This document shows positions 30,744-39,973 of a stretch of DNA of 64,000 nucleotides, piece by piece. The DNA comes from a virus. The position numbers and the translations under genes are program-made. Below the pieces are notes generated by a model. That model did not search any database. It had not been told where the DNA came from and was given only the letters and a program-made list of their open reading frames with translations. Where the stretch lies: positions 20,478-84,477 of IMG/VR virus record IMGVR_UViG_3300036944_001167; one strand, written 5' to 3'. Each line of letters begins with the position of its first letter. Position 1 is the first letter of the stretch.

Positions 30744-33308
30744 CTAATCGTCAGAAATGGAAACAAAGTGGTTGACGTTGACCTTATCCTCGAGATAATA
30801 CTTGATAGCCCGTTTCAAGAACGTCAGCTTGTAGATACTCAACTCAAAGACCGAGTTGTACGTGTGGGGATGAACCACCACGTAACGGTCGTCCACAGCC
30901 TTACGAGTGGGTTCGAAGTCCAACAACCATTCGTAGCTTTTGAGCAGACTGCGCATGAACGGGATGTCATATCGACCAATCATCCGATTGTCCCACAACA
31001 CCCCACGGTCCAAATCGGATATCAACCGAGCCACAAACGGACTGTAAACTCGGTAACGGTCTGGGATAGGTGTGATGCCGGGTAGTTTAGGTTCACGACG
31101 TTTCCCGTTGACATACGTCTCCACAATCACATCCACCGCTTGCGATTGTTCTCGCAAAACGTAGGTGTCTGTGGGTGTGTACACACCTAACGGGTTAACG
31201 ATTTCATCCACCTGATAAGGACGCCCATTTTGCAGCAGCTTGGTGGCATCAACGTTTGGATAGTCCTCAACGAAAGCGACCTCCGAACGGTGTTTGGCAC
31301 ACCCACCCACCACGATCCGCACGTTCTTGTCATCGCGCAGGTTGATGGTTTGGTTCATACTGAGCAAACCGTACTCCACAAACCCAACGTCCGGCTGAGC
31401 TTCCGGCGTCATGTCGTCTTGACAGAACCCTTCGGCCATCACCACCACATCTTGAGTCCCGTCGACCAAATACTCTTTGTTAGTCAACACCACTTTGGGC
31501 CAACTTACAAAATAGTCGAGGTTCTCAATCAGACCGTACCCGTTCAACCACACACTTACCCGCCGTGGTGGCAGCGTCAGGTCACCGTCGGTATAACCAT
31601 TCCCCGAACGTTCTTCTTTGCTGCGCAGAGTCAGGTGGTAGATACCAGCATCCATCGCCAATTGTTGACGATATAGCAGGAAAGCTTCGTCAGACTTCAC
31701 CAGTCCTTGCCAGTTGACCGCATTGAGGGTCCAAGCCAGTTGACCGTTTTGGAAACTGAAATCCACTCCTTCTTTCGCAGGAACCCAATTACCAGTTACC
31801 ACACCCGCCACTTTAGGCGACTTATAGAACCGATAATTGTGTCGCGTGTCTAGGGTTCTCGCCGTCAAGCCATGGATAGCGCTTACTTGTCGACTACCAA
31901 TCCCACGGTGGGCTTCAATCATCCGAGTCCTACGTTCGATGGGGTTGTAGTACTCACCCCCGTTGTGAACATGAAAACCCAGCAGCTTACCCTGTGCATC
32001 AAACTCCAGCATTGTGGAGGGGTCATAGAAGCCGACAGGTAGCTTGACGAAACGAGTCCCGGCCATCAAGTCCACCTTTTGCGGTGTCGGCACCACTAAC
32101 TGCGTGATGGCGTTATAACCGTAGGCCTTCTCCACCATGGCGTTGGTGATTTGACCGTCCTGCGCCCGCATCATTGCCGTATACCACGACTGCTCCAGAT
32201 GGTCAGCCCGCCAGTTAGGTACTGTCGATTCCAACCCCAACATCGCCTCTTGGATCTGTTGGTCGGTGAGCTTATACAGCTCATGAAGACGGTTGTGTTC
32301 AAACACCAACGGGCGCTTGTAACCAGACTCTCGAATAAACAGGTGCAGTTCCAAGTCGTTGATGTCGGACCACTCAGGGTGGTCATTGACATAACCCTGA
32401 ACATAGGTCACAGGAATCGAGTACGTGTTGTGCGTTACCATCCGCACCGCGTCTTCTTTGTTACGGTGATAGAACACACCTGAGAAACGCCCATTGACCC
32501 CCGGTTTTACCAGATAGATGTCAATGTCGTCGCGGTAATCAATCCACGCATCAGCGTTAGCTTTGTCGCGGTAAATCAAAAACTTACGCTTCTGATCCAG
32601 TACGCTGTCAAAGGTTGGAAGATCCTTGACCTTCAACACCACTCGCCGCCGCATTGAGGCATCATAAAAGAATTCCGCCTCATCACCCAACCCCATTCGC
32701 CCAGGCTGTACATCATCGACGTAACGACCGTTGTGAAAGGTTAGGGTTTGTCCGACTTTGGCTTTGAAGCTATTGCGCAGGTTTTGGAACGACACCAGAT
32801 CTTGCGTGCTACCCCAGTGGGTATAACCCGTACAGGTCAGGGTTTCAGACTGTCCATCCGAACGCCGCGAACTGTAGTACGCATTCGAGTAGAAGCGCAC
32901 AAACAAAGGTTTCACGTAACGACCGCTCAACACATCCACTTGCCGCAGTGCGATCACCACATTGCGATCACCCATCACCATCACGTAGGCCAGCTTCCGA
33001 GGGAACTGAAAACCGTCTTTGTGATACAGGTTGATGGTCACCCCTTCGTTCTTTGCCAGCTGGTCCACCGATTGCCAAACCTTTTGTTTAGCACCAATCC
33101 CCAAATGACGGGGATGAACCTGACCAACAGAGAACACGTGATAGATGTCACCACTGGTGGGGAGTGGAATAGTTTGCCATTCCACCGCACACACCTTAGA
33201 AACCCCGAGGTCTCGAGTGATGCGTGCGACTTGGAAGACGTGTTGATAGTCCTGATCTGGAGTGCACCAAACGTTTTTGGTTCCGTGCAGCGCCAGAAAA
33301 TTAGACAT
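30744..33308 (-). CDS. Large virion structural protein, 854 aa
   Basis: The largest of the three genes before the sheath. Beta-strand segments alternate regularly (SGDIYHVFSVGQVHPRHLG, RVVLKVKDLPTFDSVL, AGIYHLTLRSKEERSGNGY, RVSVWLNGYGLIENLDYFV). The YGLIENLDYFVSWPKVVLTN stretch resembles repeated beta-domains of wedge or fibre proteins. No enzymatic motif or membrane segment. The start ATG overlaps the stop of the preceding gene (TAATG), so translation is coupled. Likely tail or baseplate component by position. Confidence 0.7.
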   Translation of the reverse strand: MSNFLALHGTKNVWCTPDQDYQHVFQVARITRDLGVSKVCAVEWQTIPLPTSGDIYHVFSVGQVHPRHLGIGAKQKVWQSVDQLAKNEGVTINLYHKDGFQFPRKLAYVMVMGDRNVVIALRQVDVLSGRYVKPLFVRFYSNAYYSSRRSDGQSETLTCTGYTHWGSTQDLVSFQNLRNSFKAKVGQTLTFHNGRYVDDVQPGRMGLGDEAEFFYDASMRRRVVLKVKDLPTFDSVLDQKRKFLIYRDKANADAWIDYRDDIDIYLVKPGVNGRFSGVFYHRNKEDAVRMVTHNTYSIPVTYVQGYVNDHPEWSDINDLELHLFIRESGYKRPLVFEHNRLHELYKLTDQQIQEAMLGLESTVPNWRADHLEQSWYTAMMRAQDGQITNAMVEKAYGYNAITQLVVPTPQKVDLMAGTRFVKLPVGFYDPSTMLEFDAQGKLLGFHVHNGGEYYNPIERRTRMIEAHRGIGSRQVSAIHGLTARTLDTRHNYRFYKSPKVAGVVTGNWVPAKEGVDFSFQNGQLAWTLNAVNWQGLVKSDEAFLLYRQQLAMDAGIYHLTLRSKEERSGNGYTDGDLTLPPRRVSVWLNGYGLIENLDYFVSWPKVVLTNKEYLVDGTQDVVVMAEGFCQDDMTPEAQPDVGFVEYGLLSMNQTINLRDDKNVRIVVGGCAKHRSEVAFVEDYPNVDATKLLQNGRPYQVDEIVNPLGVYTPTDTYVLREQSQAVDVIVETYVNGKRREPKLPGITPIPDRYRVYSPFVARLISDLDRGVLWDNRMIGRYDIPFMRSLLKSYEWLLDFEPTRKAVDDRYVVVHPHTYNSVFELSIYKLTFLKRAIKYYLEDKVNVNHFVSISDD

Positions 33309-34201
33309 TAGAGCACCTCGAGCATGCGTGCCAAGTTGATGGTGAATTGCTTACCGGCACCGTTGCGATCATTGATCTGAACAACGTTGGCGATCGGTGC
33401 CTTACGGAAGCTCCGATCAATCAGGGCCGTATAGATGATGGCGTACCACGTCGGAATGTGTTCCAGCGCCACAGCCACCACTTCCCGTGCGTTGAAACCA
33501 AACCATCCACCACCCAACATGGCGTATAGCAGCGCCACATCAAGTTGTTCCAGACGACGGTTGGGAATCACTTCTTTGACCACCGCAACGAAATCAGTCA
33601 CCCCATCCATATAACGAATAGGACCGATGTTGTCGAAGATCCACTGGGCGTTGAGCTTGGTGCAGCGCGCCACACGGGGGACCATACGCTGAAGATCGCT
33701 TTCCGTCAGTTCTGTCAGCTCCCGCATACCACAGAGGTGCCAGAAGGAGGCTACCATCGCCAGCTTCATTTGCTCTTCGGGGTTGAGATTCAGACGACGA
33801 GTGATGTTCTCGGAAACGTAACGGGCAAAGGTGGTCAGTGCCAAATCACCCAAATTGCCGATGTCTTCCATGCTGTGACGATGGGCATACAACGTCAAGG
33901 CTGCACGCGTCACATTGAATTGAAACTCGGTGTGGTTGGCCACTTTATAAGTGGAGCCATCTTCACGGATGAGTGCGCGGGCATCGATAACGACAACCGT
34001 TTGCCCGGCATGTTCGATCAATACTGGATGGGTAAACGGTTTGATCTCGCGATTGCGTGGCGAGACCAAGTAGATACCGTTGAGCGACGTGCCTTCAAGG
34101 CTGTAGAGAGTACCCTCCACAAACGCCAAACGAAGGTGTTTGAGCGTGTCGGCCATGTTATACGACGCGCAGGGCTTGGTATCGTATGGAGAGACTTTCA
34201 T
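33308..34201 (-). CDS. Virion-associated protein, 297 aa
   Basis: First gene of the 34201-29057 operon. The N-terminal half is beta-rich (GTLYSLEGTSLNGIYLVSPR, HAGQTVVVIDARALIRED), the second half helical (GNLGDLALTTFARYVSENI, LRQ-like ELTELTESDLQRMVPR). No family is recognised. The spacing to the next gene is zero (TAATG). Divergent from the sheath gene across a 210-nt regulatory interval. Confidence 0.7.
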   Translation of the reverse strand: MKVSPYDTKPCASYNMADTLKHLRLAFVEGTLYSLEGTSLNGIYLVSPRNREIKPFTHPVLIEHAGQTVVVIDARALIREDGSTYKVANHTEFQFNVTRAALTLYAHRHSMEDIGNLGDLALTTFARYVSENITRRLNLNPEEQMKLAMVASFWHLCGMRELTELTESDLQRMVPRVARCTKLNAQWIFDNIGPIRYMDGVTDFVAVVKEVIPNRRLEQLDVALLYAMLGGGWFGFNAREVVAVALEHIPTWYAIIYTALIDRSFRKAPIANVVQINDRNGAGKQFTINLARMLEVL

Positions 34202-34250
34202 CTATTCAATCTCCTGGTTTACTGGGACGTAAAAGTTTACTAAACTTAGG

Positions 34251-34277
34251 TATGTAGTTCGTCGCTGGAATAGTATG
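34251..34277 (+). promoter_or_regulatory. Candidate late promoter region of the sheath-tube operon
   Basis: TATGTAG at 34251-34257 also occurs at 546-552, and ATAGTATG at 34270-34277 matches 542-549. A 13-nt palindrome GATGTA-C-TACATC follows at once. The sheath is a very abundant late protein, so a late promoter is expected between 34202 and 34413. The exact start is unknown. Confidence 0.35.
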
Positions 34278-34413
34278 ATGTACTACATCAGTGTACGGCA
34301 ACTATACCATTCAAGTTATTTCTCCTCCGATAAGACCATGGCTTGGACGAAGAGTAGATTTGTTTGGTCCTTTAATCGCGATTAATGATCAACGTTTGAT
34401 CACGGGAGCTGTT

Positions 34414-36471
34414 ATGATCACAATCAAAAACGCTGCCCCTCGCGCCATCCTGAACGGTATCAAGGATGAGTCTGGTCGCGCTCCGGTCTACCAACCGGAA
34501 GCACGTCCCACTCACATGCCGCATGTGTTTCTGTTTGCACAGCGCGGTCCTCTGGTTCCTCAGGTTGTCGTGGGTGACAGTCTTGTCTCCACCTACGGCG
34601 CGGAGTCTTTCGACTACCGCTCCAAGTACGCTACTCACCAGACGGTGCTGATCAACACCGTTAACGGTCGCGGCAACATGATGGTTGCTCAGCGTGTAGT
34701 AGCCGAAGACGCAGCCATCGCTGCACTGGTTCTGTGGGCTGACTACGTGGCCGATGACGTTCCGGACTTCCAGCGTACTGAAAACGGCCGCTTCCTCCTG
34801 GACGCCGAGGGCAAGCGCATTCCGACCGGCCAAACCGTTCCGGGTATCCGCGTTCGCTACGAGATCAGCGGTCTGGAAGCAGAACAGGATCTGCACACCC
34901 TGGAGCCTCGCGTAGGTACCCTGGTGGCTGAATCCGACGGTACTCAATCGACCATGGTTCCGCTGCACGCTTGGCGTGTCTCGTCCCACGGTTCGTTCGG
35001 TGACCTCGTCGGTATCCGTCTGTCGTCCCCGACCATCGACTCTTCGTCGCCGGTTAACGACGAACTGATCGAAACGGCTCGTGCCTACATGTACCGCCTC
35101 GCGATGGTTGAGCGCCCCTCGATCAACAGCCTGCCGGTTGTGAAGGAAACCCTGTATGGTGACCAGTTCATCGACTTCACCTACAAGCCGGGCGTGATCA
35201 ACGCCAAAACCGATACCGAAGTGTCGGTTGATGACATCCTGCTCCAGAGCTGGAACCAAGAGGCCTCCAACGGTCTGCCACCGACCATCGGTCTGATCAA
35301 CGATCAGCACGTCTACTTCGACAACATCGAAGCCCTGCTGACCAAGATCCAGGAAAACGAAAGCCTGCACGGCCTGGTCTCCGAGTCCGAAGACGACCTG
35401 CACATGGTCAACTTCATCGGCGGTCACGACTACAACGGTACGCCGTACTACAGTCTGGTCATCGAAGGGCCTTCGGCGGGTGGTATCCTGCTGAACGAGA
35501 ACTCGACCCATTATGCCCGTGGCGGTGCTGACGGCACGATGGATTTCGAAACCTTCGATCGTCTGGTCGGCGACATCTGCGCCAACTACGGTGAAGGTGA
35601 ATACCACTTCCTCGACAGCGCGGTCTACCCGCAGTCGATCATCTGGGATTCGGGCTTCAGCCTGGAAACCAAGAAGAAGTTGCTCACCGTTCTCGGCCGT
35701 CGTAAAGACATCGCTGTGATCCTGTCCACCCAGGACGTGTCGCAGCCGCAGAACAGCAACTCGGAAGAATCCTCGATCGCCGTTTCGCTGCGTACGGCTG
35801 CCCGCATGTTCCCGGAATCGGAAGTCTACGGTACCTCCGTTTGCCGCGCCATGGTTGTCGGTCATTCCGGTTATCTGGTCAACTCCAAGTGGAAGCAGCT
35901 GACGCCGCTGACCATCGAGCTGGCGGATAAGTGTGCGGCTTACATGGGTGCCGGCGACGGCGTCTGGAAGTCCCGCGCCAAGTTCGACATCTCTCCGGCC
36001 AACCAAGTCACCATGTTCCGCGGTGTGAACTCGACCTATAAAAAGGCCAACGTTCGCTCCAACGATTGGGACGCAGGTCTGGTCTGGGTACAGAACTTCG
36101 ACCGCCGCAGCCAGTTCTTCCCTGGTCTGCAAACCGTGTACGACGACGACACCAGCATCCTGAACTCCATGTTCAACATGCTGATCGCCGTTGAACTCGA
36201 GAAGGTTGCTGAAATCACCTGGCGTCAGCTGACTGGTATTTCCGGTCTCACTGAAAACCAGTTCATCACCCGTTCGAACCGTCTGATCGAAGAAGCCGTC
36301 AAAGGTCGCTTCGATAACCGCGTTGTGATCGTCCCGGATACCTTCGTATCCGAAGCCGACCAGCAGCGTGGCTTCAGCTGGGGTTGCAACATCGTGATGT
36401 ACGGCAACAACATGAAAACCGTGGGCTCGTTCACCATCGTAGCCCGCCGTCGTGAGGACCTCGAACAATGA
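34414..36471 (+). CDS. Contractile tail sheath protein, 685 aa
   Basis: Forms the outer contractile tube. The length is close to the phiKZ sheath (about 695 residues), and the next gene is the tube. The protein opens MITIKNAAPRAILNG, then has an SLVSTYGAESFDYRS segment typical of the N-terminal sheath region, and ends with the conserved sheath C-terminal domain pattern (FITRSNRLIEEAVKGRFDN, then NIVMYGNNMKTVGSFTIVAR), which supplies the strand-swapped arms. I chose ATG 34414 because GGAG lies 5 nt upstream; the frame extends earlier without a site. Codon use is strongly C/G-ending, as for a very abundant protein. Confidence 0.9.
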   Translation: MITIKNAAPRAILNGIKDESGRAPVYQPEARPTHMPHVFLFAQRGPLVPQVVVGDSLVSTYGAESFDYRSKYATHQTVLINTVNGRGNMMVAQRVVAEDAAIAALVLWADYVADDVPDFQRTENGRFLLDAEGKRIPTGQTVPGIRVRYEISGLEAEQDLHTLEPRVGTLVAESDGTQSTMVPLHAWRVSSHGSFGDLVGIRLSSPTIDSSSPVNDELIETARAYMYRLAMVERPSINSLPVVKETLYGDQFIDFTYKPGVINAKTDTEVSVDDILLQSWNQEASNGLPPTIGLINDQHVYFDNIEALLTKIQENESLHGLVSESEDDLHMVNFIGGHDYNGTPYYSLVIEGPSAGGILLNENSTHYARGGADGTMDFETFDRLVGDICANYGEGEYHFLDSAVYPQSIIWDSGFSLETKKKLLTVLGRRKDIAVILSTQDVSQPQNSNSEESSIAVSLRTAARMFPESEVYGTSVCRAMVVGHSGYLVNSKWKQLTPLTIELADKCAAYMGAGDGVWKSRAKFDISPANQVTMFRGVNSTYKKANVRSNDWDAGLVWVQNFDRRSQFFPGLQTVYDDDTSILNSMFNMLIAVELEKVAEITWRQLTGISGLTENQFITRSNRLIEEAVKGRFDNRVVIVPDTFVSEADQQRGFSWGCNIVMYGNNMKTVGSFTIVARRREDLEQ

Positions 36472-37337
36472 GCCGCCTAGCAGATACGCTCCTTGACAAC
36501 AAGGGGTTCAACCAGTACGGTCAGGCGCCTGCCGTAGACATCCGTAAGGGTGGTCAAATGGGCCATGCTCCGGTATTCGACTCCTACGTGTCGAACGCTT
36601 CGTACATCCGCCGCAACCTGATCGCGATCCTCATCGAGGCACCGCGTGGGTTCCAGGACCTCGAAGACCCGGAGTACTGGGTAGCTACGCTGAAGAACCT
36701 GGTCGAGCTGGCTCCGCTGACCATCGAAGGGCTGAATCAAACCCTCTCGGTGGAACACAGCGAGAACCCGTTCGGTGGTGCTGGTGAGATGCAACAAGAC
36801 ATCACCAACGTCACTCGTCAGCGTTCGACGCCGTCGTTCACTTGGAACGAGAAGTACGGTCGCTCGGTCGCCAACTTCCTGAACGGTTGGACTCTCAACC
36901 TGATCATGGACCCGGAAACCAAGTACCCGCGTGTGGTCAAGCTCGCCAGCCGTCCGGTTGACCTGCTGCCCGACTACACCGGCATGACCGTACTGTTCAT
37001 CGAACCCGATCCGACCCACTCCAAAGTGGTAACGTCGTGGCTCTCGACGAACATGCGTCCGAACGGCACCGTGGCTGAAATCCAAGGTCGTCGTGAACTG
37101 ACCGCCGCCGGTGACAAGACCGACTACACGGTTGAGTTCACTGCGCTGACTCAGGTCGGTGAAGGTGTGGACCTGCTGGCTCAGGAATTCCTGGACCGCA
37201 TGACCCTCACTGGCGCCAACCAGAACCTGCGTCAAGCCTTCATCACCGAAATCGACGCCGACGTCGAGGCCGCTGGTGCAGACGGCAACGGTTACAGCGA
37301 GCAGATGGAAGAGATCGCAGCTGCGGCTGTCCTCTAA
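36468..37337 (+). CDS. Tail tube protein, 289 aa
   Basis: Starts in an ATGA overlap with the sheath stop. It is beta-rich with a long N-terminal arm (MSRLADTLLDNKGFNQYGQ) and strands WTLNLIMDPETKYPRVVKLA and KTDYTVEFTALTQVG, compatible with the inner tube fold of contractile tails. The gene directly follows the sheath as in phiKZ, where the pair is gp29/gp30. Codon use is as biased as in the sheath gene. A hairpin follows the stop, which would let it be made in large amounts without the downstream gene. Confidence 0.85.
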   Translation: MSRLADTLLDNKGFNQYGQAPAVDIRKGGQMGHAPVFDSYVSNASYIRRNLIAILIEAPRGFQDLEDPEYWVATLKNLVELAPLTIEGLNQTLSVEHSENPFGGAGEMQQDITNVTRQRSTPSFTWNEKYGRSVANFLNGWTLNLIMDPETKYPRVVKLASRPVDLLPDYTGMTVLFIEPDPTHSKVVTSWLSTNMRPNGTVAEIQGRRELTAAGDKTDYTVEFTALTQVGEGVDLLAQEFLDRMTLTGANQNLRQAFITEIDADVEAAGADGNGYSEQMEEIAAAAVL

Positions 37338-37349
37338 CCCCTGGGCTGA

Positions 37350-37378
37350 GTGGCGGGCTTCGGCCTGCCACTTATGCT
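37350..37378 (+). terminator. Hairpin with TTATGC tag after the tube gene
   Basis: GTGGC..GGC-TTCG-GCC..GCCAC followed by TTATGCTGTTATG. It has no T-run but carries the tag seen after other hairpins here. Confidence 0.7.
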
Positions 37379-37442
37379 GTTATGTACCAACGCTATTTAA
37401 TGAGCTTGTCTCTTAACTACAACCAATTTTAGATAGGTGTAC

Positions 37443-37526
37443 CATGCTTGCCGATCTATTCAAGGACGCACAAAAAGTTCCGGGTATTCGGATTTTGGCC
37501 AGCCGCACCATCGCTACAGCCAAGTA
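37443..37526 (+). CDS. Possible 27-aa peptide
   Basis: GATAGGTGTACC gives a good ribosome-binding site for ATG 37443, followed by MLADLFKDAQKVPGIRILAS and TAA. It is a short amphipathic helix with no known relatives that I recall. It could be a real small peptide, a leader that regulates the next gene, or chance. No cleavage signal. Confidence 0.35.
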
Positions 37527-37577
37527 ATTTCCACAAAGGGGTAGAACCATCTACCCCGTTACAGTTAGGTGATCCCC

Positions 37578-38822
37578 ATGCTACAGAAACTGGCGCGTCC
37601 CAACCCACGCCCCACCAACCTCTCCATTGATCAGTTGCACATGATCGTACACACCAACCAAAACTGGCTGGTAAGTATGGAAGAGTTGGCCGATACGGTT
37701 GATGAATTGGATCATTTGGAAGTCACGCTGGAGAACCTCGATCAAGCCGGTGCGTTGAACCACGGTGTGGGTATCTTGGCCATGGAGCGCATTCAATCGC
37801 TGGAGAGCATTACCGGACGCATTCTGGGTACGCTCCCCTCGCTTGAAAGCGATACCTATAGCAGCGAAGACTTCAAAGACAGTGTCCTGCCTGCACTACA
37901 GAGTGTTGCGCAAATGACCAGCAAGGCCTACCACGACAACTTCGCCAGTGTCCTCACGGCGTTGTCCAACGTCTCACTCGGTAGTATTCATACTGCCAAG
38001 TCGGGCCTTAAGCGCACCGATGTACTTAAGCAAAAGCTTAAAGCTGCAGACATCAAAGGCAGTCTTGAAGTTGCTCTCTCGGGGAAGAACGTGGGAAATG
38101 CGTTTACCCGTGATGGCAAGGCTGTTCGTGAGTTGCTCCCTGCGCTGAAGAAAGATTTGGCACAAGCCAAGATCCTGATGGAAGTGATACCGGCTCAAGT
38201 GCTGGCGTTTGCCAATGAGTTCCACAAGCTGGTTGAGGGAATTGACTTGGATTCGGACGAAGGCTTCAAACGTACGGTCCTGGACAAAATCCAAAACCTA
38301 ACCCACCCCATCGAGGCTTTCTCCAAGAAGATCTCTCCAACCGAGGAGTTGCTTTTCAACACGTCGTTGTACGTGGTTAAGAAGAACGCTCCGAAGGCTC
38401 GGGGTATCAGCAACGACTACGTCCATCTAGCAGACCTTGCAACGAAGCAGGTGGTGCGCGAGCGCGGCGGTAAGCCCCTACAACGGTCTGACTCAGCAAA
38501 GCTCACCAAGAGCGATTTAGAGGCCTTGCTGGAGTGCTCGGCGGCCTACTGTGAACTGGTGATCTCTGGTTGGGGAACTTATCGGAAAATGTCCAGTGCT
38601 TTGCAACGAGTCATGCGCTCGATTCAAAAGCTGGACTACAGTGCCGGTGAGTTGAAATCGTCGGATAACATCCACGCCCTCAAGCAGTTGGTCAAGATCT
38701 CCAAACACATCCCCCAGTACTACCGCAGTCCACTGGCGGATGAGACCGATCGCTGCATCAAGATGGCGCTGGCCACTCGTGTTGTGGTATCACGAGCAAT
38801 CAAAAGCGACACGCCGGCATAA
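37578..38822 (+). CDS. Hypothetical virion protein, helical, 414 aa
   Basis: I chose ATG 37578 (MLQKLARPNP) because AGGTG lies about 7 nt upstream; the GTG 9 nt earlier overlaps that site. Almost fully helical, with heptad-like stretches (MEELADTVDELDHLEVTLEN, LDKIQNLTHPIEAFSKKISP) and a basic C-terminus. No family is recognised. It follows sheath and tube on the same strand and ends in GCATAA within a terminator tag. Its position suggests a head or tail assembly role. Confidence 0.65.
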   Translation: MLQKLARPNPRPTNLSIDQLHMIVHTNQNWLVSMEELADTVDELDHLEVTLENLDQAGALNHGVGILAMERIQSLESITGRILGTLPSLESDTYSSEDFKDSVLPALQSVAQMTSKAYHDNFASVLTALSNVSLGSIHTAKSGLKRTDVLKQKLKAADIKGSLEVALSGKNVGNAFTRDGKAVRELLPALKKDLAQAKILMEVIPAQVLAFANEFHKLVEGIDLDSDEGFKRTVLDKIQNLTHPIEAFSKKISPTEELLFNTSLYVVKKNAPKARGISNDYVHLADLATKQVVRERGGKPLQRSDSAKLTKSDLEALLECSAAYCELVISGWGTYRKMSSALQRVMRSIQKLDYSAGELKSSDNIHALKQLVKISKHIPQYYRSPLADETDRCIKMALATRVVVSRAIKSDTPA

Positions 38823-38831
38823 AAGCAAAAA

Positions 38832-38866
38832 AAAGAAAGGGGCGAGAGTCCCTTTCTTTTTATGCC
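38832..38866. terminator. Bidirectional hairpin flanked by GGCATAAA and TTTTATGCC
   Basis: AAAGAAAGGG...CCCTTTCTTT forms an A/T-closed stem; the stop of the plus-strand gene lies in GGCATAA on the left and TTTTATGCC follows on the right. It is used by both convergent transcripts. Confidence 0.8.
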
Positions 38867-39084
38867 ACGAAGCGAAAGACAACAGTCTTTTCCTCACGGC
38901 GATCTACTTCGTACAGCTCTACGTGAACACCCAAATCCGACACAGCGACTGTAAGGATCACAGCAACCGAGACTTTCAAGGCGATGGTGCGAGCCACCAC
39001 TTTATCCAAGCCGGCTTTGATAAGCTCTTTGTAGTTTTCGATTATACGCATTTGTTTCAAAGTTAACATTTTTTCCATTTTCAT
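38860..39084 (-). CDS. Small hypothetical early protein, 74 aa
   Basis: A basic N-terminal helix (MKMEKMLTLKQMRIIENYKE) leads to a hydrophobic stretch (VARTIALKVSVAVILTVAVSDLG, residues 30-52) that could be a membrane segment or a strand pair, and a charged end (DRREEKTVVFRFVA). ATG 39084 follows AGGAAAAAGAAA. It is last in the early operon starting at 40281. Confidence 0.6.
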   Translation of the reverse strand: MKMEKMLTLKQMRIIENYKELIKAGLDKVVARTIALKVSVAVILTVAVSDLGVHVELYEVDRREEKTVVFRFVA

Positions 39085-39149
39085 TTTCTTTTTCCTATTT
39101 AAGGTTAAATTGGGCGTAGACGTCTAAGACGCCTACGCCACTGTTTTCG

Positions 39150-39527
39150 TTATGCCGCTTTAGCAGCAGAGTCTTTAACGGGGATGATCTCGAGGAATTT
39201 CCCCAGCCGACCTTCGTCGTCATTGTAGCGCTGGCAGCGCTCATCCATACTCAGACTGACGAACTCCACAGTACCCCCTACCGAATTGCGGCTAAGGGTG
39301 ATCTCGTCATCGGTGATGTCGATGTGGTTGATGCAGAACAGCACCCCGTCAAGCAGGGCAACCAGAACCGGGTTCTTTGCCTGCGGTCCCTGTTGAAAAA
39401 CACCCACATGGGTGATCTGAATCTTGCCATTAGGACGATGCTCATCCCCGATCAAGCCATTGCAGGCTTTGATCTTAGCGATGGCGGCTTCATGATGACG
39501 CTTGATGTTTTCGCTGGTGTAGGACAT
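39150..39527 (-). CDS. Hypothetical early protein, 125 aa
   Basis: I chose ATG 39527 (MSYTSENIKRHHEAAIAKI) because AGGAG lies 8 nt upstream in a hairpin loop. A first helix is followed by beta-strands (KIQITHVGVFQQGP, NPVLVALLDGVLFCINHIDITD, VEFVSLSM). The second half resembles a small beta-barrel but no family is named. It lies between the 39590 and 38860 genes in an early operon. Confidence 0.65.
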   Translation of the reverse strand: MSYTSENIKRHHEAAIAKIKACNGLIGDEHRPNGKIQITHVGVFQQGPQAKNPVLVALLDGVLFCINHIDITDDEITLSRNSVGGTVEFVSLSMDERCQRYNDDEGRLGKFLEIIPVKDSAAKAA

Positions 39528-39532
39528 TGTTT

Positions 39533-39546
39533 GTTCTCCTAAGAAC
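39533..39546 (-). promoter_or_regulatory. Ribosome-binding site in a hairpin tetraloop
   Basis: GTTCT-TAGG-AGAAC on the minus strand, followed by AAACA and ATG. Identical to the site at 28925-28938. Confidence 0.65.
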
Positions 39547-39589
39547 TTGAGGTTAGTGGGTAGGTGCTTCTGCACCTACCTAAGGGGTC

Positions 39590-39946
39590 TTACTTCAGGA
39601 AGAACTCTTTCAGTTCATCCATTGGCAATACAAGGACCAGGTTCTGCAGCTCGTCGACCGAGTTAATCTCGATCTCACCGAGCGACCAGTTGCCTTTGTG
39701 GTGGGTCAGGGTGATGCCCTTGGCGGTCAGCTTGAAGACGGTGGTGCCCGAGGTTTTGAATTCACCTTGGGCCTTGGAGTAGGCAACGTCTTTGAAATCC
39801 CAAACCAACTGAATTTCTTCAACCTTGAATTCACCCTCACCTTTGACGGCGAAGGCGAAGTTTTTCAGTTTGATACTGCCATTACCACTGCCTTTGTAGT
39901 CAGCGACGATTTTGGCTACGATGTTCATTGCGATTTGCTTGTTCAT
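39590..39946 (-). CDS. Hypothetical early beta-rich protein, 118 aa
   Basis: A short N-terminal helix (MNKQIAMNIVAKIVADYKG) is followed by regular strands (SIKLKNFAFAVKGEGEF, VEEIQLVWDFKDV, TTVFKLTAKGITLTHHKG) and a C-terminal helix that ends LPMDELKEFFLK. The order suggests a small beta-sheet packed on helices. The lysine content is high. No family is recognised. It is the second gene after the promoter at 40281-40288. Confidence 0.7.
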   Translation of the reverse strand: MNKQIAMNIVAKIVADYKGSGNGSIKLKNFAFAVKGEGEFKVEEIQLVWDFKDVAYSKAQGEFKTSGTTVFKLTAKGITLTHHKGNWSLGEIEINSVDELQNLVLVLPMDELKEFFLK

Positions 39947-39950
39947 GGTT

Positions 39951-39964
39951 GTTCTCCTTAGAAC
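39951..39964 (-). promoter_or_regulatory. Ribosome-binding site in a hairpin tetraloop
   Basis: GTTCT-AAGG-AGAAC on the minus strand: 5-bp stem, AAGG loop, followed by AACC and ATG. Confidence 0.65.
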
Positions 39965-39973
39965 TGGGGTTGG

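Noticed and set aside
34372-36468. Very long open frame antisense to the sheath gene (698 codons)
   Set aside because: The sheath gene has strongly biased third positions, which removes stops on the opposite strand. The antisense product has no recognisable motif, an abnormal His/Val/Asp-rich composition and no ribosome-binding site.
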